17,540 nucleotides of DNA, from positions 24,411 to 41,950 of the forward strand of contig DIVR01000022.1 of the NCBI GenBank assembly GCA_002428325.1. The letters are read 5' to 3'. Each line of letters begins with the position of its first letter. Within the stretch, counting starts at the first letter, position 1. Below are positions 13,310 to 17,540 of this stretch, piece by piece. The notes below the pieces were generated by a model that did no database searches, was not told the DNA's origin, and saw only the letters and a program-made list of their open reading frames with translations. The stretch comes from a bacterium UBP4_UBA6127 (lineage in GTDB: Bacteria; UBP4; UBA4092). The position numbers and the translations under genes are program-made.

Positions 13310-14206
13310 ATGGCTAAAAAAACAACGACTCATGAAACCTTTGAAAAGTATTTTGATGCCCAGGAAAAGAAGCATATCCGGGAATTGGTAGCAGTGGCAT
13401 TAGATGAAGACATCGGAACCGGAGATGTAACCACCCGGTCTATTATTCCAGCCAAAGCTCAAGCGAAAGCCAGGCTTCTGGCAAAACAGAAGGGCATTGT
13501 CTGTGGTTTGCCGCTGGCCGAAATCGCCCTTTCTGTGAAAACCCGAAAGTATAAAATCACCTGGCATGCCGGGGATGGGGAGAGTGTAAAGCCAGGACAG
13601 GTTCTGGCTGAAATTGAAGGACCGGCTGTCTCTTTGCTGGAAGTTGAAAGAGTCCTGTTAAATTACCTGCAGAGGCTTTCTGGAATTGCTACACTTACCC
13701 GTCAATTTGTTGAGGCAGTCAAACCCCATAAAGCGGCCATTATGGACACCCGAAAAACCACCCCTCTTTGCCGCATACTGGAAAAATACGCAGTCTGTAT
13801 CGGGGGAGGAAAAAACCATCGGTTTGGGTTGTATGACCAGGTTCTGATTAAAGATAATCATATTGATGTGGCTGGGGGGATTGAAGAAGCCATCCGGCGA
13901 GTCCGCCGTAAGAATTCTGAATTATTGATTGAAGTTGAAGCCCGAACCTTGGATGAAGTGAAAAGAGCTATCAGGTTCCGTCCAGAGATTATACTTCTGG
14001 ACAATATGACTCCGGCCCAGATGAAGAAGGCGGTGGCTTTTGTCCAGGGTAAGGCCCAGCTGGAAGCCTCTGGTGGGGTGAATCTGAAAACTGTGGCTAA
14101 AATTGCTGCTACGGGTGTGGACCGTATTTCCATCGGAGCCTTGACCCATTCGGCTCCTGCCATGGATTTATCTTTGAAAATCCAGGTGGATAGCGAGAAT
14201 AAATAA
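13310..14206 (+). CDS. nadC: Nicotinate-nucleotide pyrophosphorylase (carboxylating)
   Basis: Quinolinate phosphoribosyltransferase of de novo NAD synthesis: quinolinate plus PRPP gives nicotinate mononucleotide and CO2. The 298 residues include VALDEDIGTGDVTTR, ERVLLNYLQRLSGIAT, the substrate-binding MDTRKTTPLCRILEKYAV and GGGKNHRFGLYDQVLIKDNHI segments, EVEARTLDE, ILLDNM and LEASGGVNL, plus DRISIGALTHS near the end. I start at the ATG at 13310, 5 bases after AAAGGA. The ATG at 13304, inside ATGA and overlapping the coaX stop, would add two residues and lacks a usable spacing. Confidence 0.96.
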   Translation: MAKKTTTHETFEKYFDAQEKKHIRELVAVALDEDIGTGDVTTRSIIPAKAQAKARLLAKQKGIVCGLPLAEIALSVKTRKYKITWHAGDGESVKPGQVLAEIEGPAVSLLEVERVLLNYLQRLSGIATLTRQFVEAVKPHKAAIMDTRKTTPLCRILEKYAVCIGGGKNHRFGLYDQVLIKDNHIDVAGGIEEAIRRVRRKNSELLIEVEARTLDEVKRAIRFRPEIILLDNMTPAQMKKAVAFVQGKAQLEASGGVNLKTVAKIAATGVDRISIGALTHSAPAMDLSLKIQVDSENK

Positions 14207-14211
14207 TTATT

Positions 14212-15024
14212 ATGGATGAAGAAACCGGATATCTTCCCTTAGATATTAAAAAAGTGTCTCAATTGGCCGATACCCGGATTGTCGGGAGCCGATTTTATTA
14301 TTATCCTTCCACTTCTTCTACCAGTGATTTGGCTCTGGAACTGGCAGAGAAGGGGGCTTTTGACGGGTCGATTGTTGTTACGGATTACCAGACAACCGGC
14401 CGAGGGAGTAAAAACAGGAACTGGGTTTCTCCACCCAACCGGAATTTACTGTTTTCTATGATATTACGGTTGGGAGATCAGCATTTGCTCTCTCCCCAAA
14501 TGACCATGATGGCCTGTGTGGCCGTTTATGAATTACTGGCAGTGGATTTCAAACTGCCTGCTGTCATTAAATGGCCCAATGATATTTTGGTTAATGGCAG
14601 AAAAATATGTGGGATTTTGACTGAAACCAGGACCCGGAACCGGCAATTGCCCTACCTGGTTTCCGGTATTGGAATCAATATCAATATGTCCAGAGATGAT
14701 TTCCCTGAGGAACTTCGCCATAAAGCCACCTCTTTATCCATAGAACAGGGAGGGAGTATCCTGAACCGGGAAGAAATTTTTGCAGCTGTTCTGCTGAAAT
14801 TGGATAAATGGACCCAGGAACTGCTGTCCAAGGGGATGGAAAAGGTCTTAGCCAAATGGAATGACGCTTCGGATATTGTGGGAAAACTGGTTCAGGTAGA
14901 GGATGGAGATGTAACTCTGCAAGGATATGTGTCCAATATTGATATTGATGGAGGCTTATTAATCAGGGAAATTTCCGGTACCACTGCTAAAATCCTTTCT
15001 GGAGAGATCACCCGGATTGACTGA
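14212..15024 (+). CDS. birA: Biotin--[acetyl-CoA-carboxylase] ligase (class I, no HTH)
   Basis: Attaches biotin to the carrier lysine of biotin-dependent carboxylases via biotinyl-5'-AMP. In 270 residues: STSSTSDLA (33-41), the biotin/ATP loop TGRGSKNRNWVSPP (62-75), IKWPNDILVNGRKICGIL (119-136), and a C-terminal SH3-like domain from about 220 (VGKLVQVEDGDVTLQGYVSNID). There is no N-terminal winged helix of the kind found in E. coli BirA, so this copy should be enzymatic only, not a repressor of biotin genes. It starts 5 bases after nadC with no visible Shine-Dalgarno sequence, which suggests coupling. CoaX and BirA are neighbours, and even fused, in other bacteria. Confidence 0.95.
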   Translation: MDEETGYLPLDIKKVSQLADTRIVGSRFYYYPSTSSTSDLALELAEKGAFDGSIVVTDYQTTGRGSKNRNWVSPPNRNLLFSMILRLGDQHLLSPQMTMMACVAVYELLAVDFKLPAVIKWPNDILVNGRKICGILTETRTRNRQLPYLVSGIGININMSRDDFPEELRHKATSLSIEQGGSILNREEIFAAVLLKLDKWTQELLSKGMEKVLAKWNDASDIVGKLVQVEDGDVTLQGYVSNIDIDGGLLIREISGTTAKILSGEITRID

Positions 15025-15064
15025 GGTGTTTATTTTATGTCTTGATACTTTCTCTTTCTTCAAG

Positions 15065-15084
15065 TTATGAAAATATTTTCATAA
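15065..15084. promoter_or_regulatory. Perfect 20-bp palindrome upstream of tRNA-Asn
   Basis: TTATGAAAATATTTTCATAA reads identically on both strands. It lies 40 bases after birA and just upstream of the tRNA-Asn promoter. It may be a regulator-binding site or a chance AT-rich palindrome. It has no loop and so is not an efficient RNA hairpin. Confidence 0.4.
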
Positions 15085-15090
15085 AGGGAC

Positions 15091-15120
15091 TTCACAAGAC
15101 CCGGAAAATTTTGTTAAACT
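15091..15120 (+). promoter_or_regulatory. Possible promoter of tRNA-Asn
   Basis: TTCACA (15091-15096), an 18-base spacer and TAAACT (15115-15120), placing a start about 15 bases before the tRNA. Both boxes deviate from consensus. Confidence 0.5.
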
Positions 15121-15141
15121 ATTAATCTCACGGTGAATAAT

Positions 15142-15216
15142 TCCCCGGTAGCTCAATGGTGGAGCGAGCGGCTGTTAACCGCTAGGTTGTATGTTCGAGT
15201 CATACCCGGGGAGCCA
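15142..15216 (+). tRNA. tRNA-Asn (anticodon GTT), CCA encoded
   Basis: A complete cloverleaf: acceptor TCCCCGG/CCGGGGA, D-arm GCTC/GAGC, anticodon stem AGCGG/CCGCT with loop CTGTTAA (anticodon GTT), T-arm GTATG/CATAC with loop TTCGAGT, discriminator G and encoded CCA. It is the last intact native gene before the decayed accessory stretch. tRNA-Asn genes are common integration sites for mobile elements. Confidence 0.97.
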
Positions 15217-15227
15217 TTGATACTAAT

Positions 15228-15244
15228 CCGTTGAACTTCAACGG
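15228..15244 (+). repeat. Short hairpin after tRNA-Asn
   Basis: CCGTTGA (15228-15234) pairs exactly with TCAACGG (15238-15244) around a 3-base loop. It lies 11 bases after the tRNA CCA end, and could aid 3' processing or stop transcription together with the larger hairpin that follows. Confidence 0.55.
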
Positions 15245-15259
15245 TTCTTATTTAACGCA

Positions 15260-15297
15260 AGACCCCGAAGGGTTATCCCCTCGGGGTCTCTTTGTTT
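15260..15297 (+). terminator. Strong intrinsic terminator of tRNA-Asn
   Basis: AGACCCCGA (15260-15268) pairs perfectly with TCGGGGTCT (15281-15289). The intervening bases can extend the stem through GGG/CCC around TTAT, and CTTTGTTT follows. This GC-rich hairpin with a U-rich tail ends the native transcription unit. Confidence 0.8.
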
Positions 15298-15564
15298 CAG
15301 TCGTGTCCACACCGACTTACACCCGACCGTACATTTACCCCGCTTTGACATTTCGAACTCCCCCCGGTAGGTATCTGTGGAAAGCCTGACTAGTGAGTCC
15401 GTTGCAAACAAATTACCAGACAGCGGAAACGGCTGTGAGATTGGAGACCTTGTGGGTGCCGGGGGCATCGCCTTCAAAAAGCAATTGACACGAACTGATA
15501 CATAATGTAAAGTTCCACTTTGTGATGAGGTAAAATAAGGATTGTTTTATTTTGTCTGGACATT
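15298..15564. other. Non-coding or fully decayed stretch, no gene supported
   Basis: No credible gene is seen here. On the minus strand a frame is open from 15477 to 15238, but it runs through the terminator hairpin and has no recognisable domain. On the plus strand a short stop-free piece (about 15372-15506, containing PDSGNGCEIGDLVGAGG) lacks a start and resembles no family I can name. The stretch lies between the tRNA-Asn terminator and two broken mobile-element-type genes, so it probably holds eroded remains. Confidence 0.5.
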
Positions 15565-15819
15565 GTAGAGGTACTTCTGAAGGAGAACAAGTCAGACTAT
15601 GTTCTGACCATTGAGGAGTTATCCTTTTATCTGAAAATCCCGAAGTTGACGCTCTGCAAACTCGTCAGATAGGATTAGCTTGTTTTTCGTATTTGGGAAC
15701 ATAAAGTAAAGAAAAATACTGAGGTTTGTATGGATCGCATAGAGGTGAGAGGTAACTGTCCAAGCGAGAGTGAACAATTTGGCAACAGACAGGCAGTGAA
15801 CTGGGGATCTTTAAAATAG
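15565..15819 (+). pseudogene. Decayed excisionase/MerR-type HTH DNA-binding protein with two in-frame TAG codons
   Basis: The frame encodes SDYVLTIEELSFYLKIPKL (from 15592), then TLCKLVR, then TAG (15670-15672), Asp, TAG (15676-15678), and continues LVFRIWEHKVKKNTEVCMDRIEV to a stop at 15817. The first part is the signature of excisionase-family helix-turn-helix domains (LTIxELSxYLKIPKxTLYKLVR). The part after the stops corresponds to the F-R-I-G-K-H-W-R-F wing that normally follows, here mutated (WEHKVKK). One residue is missing between the halves. AAGGAG at 15580-15585 looks like a former ribosome binding site, but no start codon stands at the right distance. Intact relatives control excision or act as antitoxin-like or regulatory proteins on mobile elements. 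I am confident it is non-functional unless amber codons are recoded, for which there is no sign; several intact genes here end in TAG. Confidence 0.7.
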
Positions 15820-15835
15820 CAAATCAAGGCGACTT

Positions 15836-16035
15836 ATGGACCCAAGAAAACTATTCATCGATGAACGTCTTACTGGAATGTGCGTCTACTGTGGTACTCG
15901 TCCCGACACGCGTGATACTGTTCCGTCTAAGGTATTGTTGGATGACCACCGCTCATCGGTGCCTGCGAAAAGTGCAATGCTTCGTTCTCTCTGGATGAGT
16001 TATATCCGACTTGTAAGGTCGTATGGAAATATTGA
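15836..16035 (+). pseudogene. Frameshifted HNH-nuclease-like gene
   Basis: The ATG at 15836 opens a frame reading MDPRKLFIDERLTGMCVYCG, then TRPDTRDTVPSKVLLD (to about 15943). From 15946 the sense continues in another frame: PPLIGACEKCNASFSLDELYPTCKVVWKY, then TGA at 16033. Joined, this matches small HNH-like proteins with two CXXC pairs (C16/C19 here and CEKC in the second frame) around a TRDHVPSKVLLDEP core. The conserved His of TRDH is Thr here, so the active site is damaged as well as the frame. It starts 16 bases after the excisionase-like pseudogene, as if the two once formed an operon. Family recall is from motif memory, not a search. Confidence 0.65.
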
Positions 16036-16102
16036 ACAAGGGTGACGGGTCAATAAATACGCATGGACTTCCTTGACATCAATATGCTTTCCTCCGCCCA
16101 AG

Positions 16103-16120
16103 GTTGTCTACATGGACAAC
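16103..16120 (+). repeat. Small hairpin in the gap before the methyltransferase
   Basis: GTTGTC (16103-16108) and GACAAC (16115-16120) flank a 6-base loop. The rest of 16036-16214 holds no gene that I can support. A promoter for the next gene is not obvious. Confidence 0.3.
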
Positions 16121-16214
16121 TTACTGGAGACTCCCTTAGCAGCCAGGAAAGCTTACATCTTCTGATTAGGTCCTGATCGAATCTATTTATACCCATAAAA
16201 GGAGGTTTTTTACT

Positions 16215-16961
16215 GTGGACATCCCACGAATATTCAACATCACTGAAAGTGCTCACCGTATCCATAATCCGATAACACCCGAAAAGCTTGCCACTCTCGG
16301 AGCGGCCCTGCGTCTGGAATCGGGGGCCCGAGTACTTGACCTCGGCTGTGGTTCGGGAGAAATGCTGTGCACCTGGGCACGAGATCATGCAATCGTCGGC
16401 CTTGGCGTCGATCTGAGCCGGTTGTTCACCGAGCAGGAGAAACGCCGCGCTGAGAAACTCGGCGTCGCCGACCGCGTCGCGTTCATCCATGATGACGCTG
16501 CCGGCTACGTCGCCGAGGAAAAAGTTGGTGTGGCGTCCTGTCTCGGCGCCACGTGGATCGGTGGAGGCGTGGCCGGAACCATGGCGCTGCTGGCGAAAAG
16601 CCTCCGCCCCGAAGGACTCATGCTCATCGGCGAGCCGTATTGGCTGCGGTTGCCGCCGACGGAGGACGTGGCCAAGGGCTGCTGCGCCAACGCCATTTCC
16701 GACTTTCTGCTGCTTCCGGAGCTTCTCGCGTCTTTCGGCGACCTTGGCTACGACGTCGTGGAAATGGTTCTGGCTGACCAGGAAGGCTGGGACAGGTACG
16801 AAGCGGCCAAGTGGCTCACCATGCGCCGCTGGCTCAAAGCGAACCCCGGCGACGAGTTCGCAAAGGAAGTACGGACCAAGCTGACGTCGGAACCACAGCG
16901 CTATGCCGCGTACACGCGCGAATACCTTGGCTGGGGCGTGTTCGCGCTCATGGCGCGCTGA
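16215..16961 (+). CDS. Class I SAM-dependent methyltransferase, YjhP-like (copy 1)
   Basis: Predicted cytosolic S-adenosylmethionine-dependent methyltransferase of 248 residues. Motif I is VLDLGCGSGEML (40-51), and the acidic residue ending strand 2 is Asp66 in GVDLSRLF. Later segments are ASCLGATWIGGGVAG, the motif GLMLIGEPYW, and a long conserved C-terminus VVEMVLADQEGWDRYEAAKW. From memory it closely resembles E. coli YjhP, of the same length and encoded in a phage-like element; the substrate is unknown. The start is GTG, with AAAAGGAGG 9 bases upstream. Codon third positions are mostly G/C after the first 30 codons, quite unlike the rest of the window, which indicates horizontal origin. 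A diverged second copy follows at 17273. Confidence 0.88.
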   Translation: MDIPRIFNITESAHRIHNPITPEKLATLGAALRLESGARVLDLGCGSGEMLCTWARDHAIVGLGVDLSRLFTEQEKRRAEKLGVADRVAFIHDDAAGYVAEEKVGVASCLGATWIGGGVAGTMALLAKSLRPEGLMLIGEPYWLRLPPTEDVAKGCCANAISDFLLLPELLASFGDLGYDVVEMVLADQEGWDRYEAAKWLTMRRWLKANPGDEFAKEVRTKLTSEPQRYAAYTREYLGWGVFALMAR

Positions 16962-17272
16962 GGTAAGGCCGCAGGGAGCTTCGGCGCTTTGCCTTTGGCC
17001 GGGACGGCTGAGCGAGTTTCAGCGACCCGACGAAGCGCGGTTTCTCAGGGTCCAGGGGGGGCTACCCCCTGACCTGCGGAGCACGACACAGGCACCCCCT
17101 CTCACCGCCCGGCGAGGTTCCGGCGTCGCGCCTGGCCATGCCTCCGGCGGCCAAGGGACTTGCGCCCCTTGGAACCCCCGTATGGAGAGGCCGGGTGTGT
17201 GGGTCTCGCCAGAGGGGGGGGGCGGAGTGTATGTTCCCGTCATGGCATGGTTAAAGAAAAGGAGGAGCTGCA
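16962..17272. other. GC-rich spacer with two strong hairpins between methyltransferase copies
   Basis: No gene is supported in this 311-base stretch. It contains CAGGGGG/CCCCCTG (17053-17059 and 17065-17071, extendable outward through GGTC/GACC with one bulged base) and CCAAGGG/CCCTTGG (17151-17157 and 17166-17172). Neither is followed by a T-run. Frames open here overlap the hairpins and have low-complexity Pro/Arg/Gly composition. From memory, such GC-rich hairpins are common between genes in high-GC Desulfovibrio-like genomes. Confidence 0.6.
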
Positions 17273-17540
17273 TTGGACATCCCGCGTATTTTCAACATCA
17301 CGGAAAGCGCCCACCGCATCCATAACCCGTTCACGCCAGAGAAGCTCGCCACGCTCGGCGCCGCGTTGCGCCTGGAGCCGGGGCGGCGTGTGCTCGACCT
17401 CGGCAGCGGTTCGGGCGAGATGCTGTGCACCTGGGCACGTGATTACGGAATCATCGGCGTCGGCATCGACATGAGCCAGTTGTTCACCGGGCAAGCGAAA
17501 CTCCGCGCTGAAGAACTCGGAGTCGCCGATCGGGTCGGGT
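17273..17540 (+). CDS. Class I SAM-dependent methyltransferase, YjhP-like (copy 2, partial, runs off window)
   Basis: The 89 visible codons encode the N-terminal part of the same methyltransferase family: DIPRIFNITESAHRIHNPFT, then VLDLGSGSGEMLCTWARDYG with motif I, GIDMSQLFTGQAK and AEELGVADRVG. The start is TTG at 17273, with AAAAGGAGGAG closely upstream, equivalent to the GTG start of copy 1. Comparing the aligned starts codon by codon I count about 54 differences in 267 bases (about 80% identity), mostly at third positions, with about 15 amino-acid changes. It is thus a diverged paralogue, not a recent duplicate. Its GC content is high from the first codons on. Confidence 0.88.
   Translation, partial: MDIPRIFNITESAHRIHNPFTPEKLATLGAALRLEPGRRVLDLGSGSGEMLCTWARDYGIIGVGIDMSQLFTGQAKLRAEELGVADRVG

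Noticed and set aside
15423..15470. Possible tRNA 3' remnant (GGGTGCCGGGGGCATCG) as an attachment site
   Set aside because: It only loosely resembles a T-arm plus acceptor; no cloverleaf can be built and it does not repeat the tRNA-Asn 3' end.
15238..15477. 79-residue minus-strand open frame
   Set aside because: It runs through the tRNA-Asn terminator hairpin, lacks a recognised domain and has no clear ribosome binding site.
16050..16490. 146-residue minus-strand open frame
   Set aside because: It lies antisense to the start of methyltransferase copy 1; the matching minus-strand frame at 17240-17494 is antisense to copy 2, so both are shadows of the real genes.
16903..17325. 140-residue plus-strand open frame across the GC-rich spacer
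   Set aside because: It overlaps the ends of both methyltransferases in another frame, crosses the hairpins and has low-complexity Pro/Arg/Gly content typical of GC-rich non-coding DNA.
1..17540. CRISPR array, insertion-sequence ends or toxin-antitoxin pair
   Set aside because: I saw no regularly spaced direct repeats, no transposase motifs with terminal inverted repeats, and no recognisable toxin-antitoxin pair.

Overview
This is bacterial chromosomal DNA, gene-dense and of moderate GC. One 60-base line inside rdgB (10141-10200) counts 26/60 G+C. The housekeeping content (ribosomal proteins, Tat translocase, Tmk, NadC, CoaX, BirA) points to a free-living bacterium from a poorly sampled lineage. 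A lipoprotein, a Sec-exported glycosidase with an NPCBM domain and an iron-sulphur aldo/keto reductase suggest a carbohydrate-using, probably anaerobic heterotroph. I cannot place the phylum from sequence alone.

Layout. 1-817 (minus): rplM-rpsI with a good promoter at 855-883. 904-1701 (plus): beta-helix lipoprotein. 1733-3223 (minus): radical SAM protein with a B12-binding-like N-terminus. 3392-3466 (minus): tRNA-Gly(TCC) with its own promoter. 3739-4659 (plus): DprA/Smf-family protein. 4856-7687 (minus): exported NPCBM glycosidase followed by a small cupin. 7913-9058 (minus): aldo/keto reductase with ferredoxin-like tail. 9317-11737 (plus): rph-rdgB, then tatA-tatC. 11776-12426 (minus): tmk. 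12531-15024 (plus): coaX-nadC-birA, a cofactor operon (CoA, NAD, biotin ligation). 15142-15216 (plus): tRNA-Asn(GTT), followed by a strong terminator.

Beyond the tRNA-Asn the character changes. From about 15300 to 16200 there are only broken genes: an excisionase-type HTH protein with two in-frame amber codons, then an HNH-nuclease-like gene with a frameshift and a lost His. After these come two GC-rich methyltransferase genes in tandem, the second cut by the window end, separated by a hairpin-rich GC-rich spacer. Codon choice differs sharply from the rest (one line in the first copy, 16621-16680, counts 41/60 G+C). I read 15217-17540 as accessory DNA next to a tRNA integration hotspot, partly decayed and partly horizontally acquired.

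No complete new defence or mobile system can be claimed. The most interesting parts are the decayed island, the diverged methyltransferase pair, the CX4CX2C radical SAM protein, the glycosidase/four-His cupin pair, and several genes whose start codons sit just downstream of a -10 box without a Shine-Dalgarno sequence.
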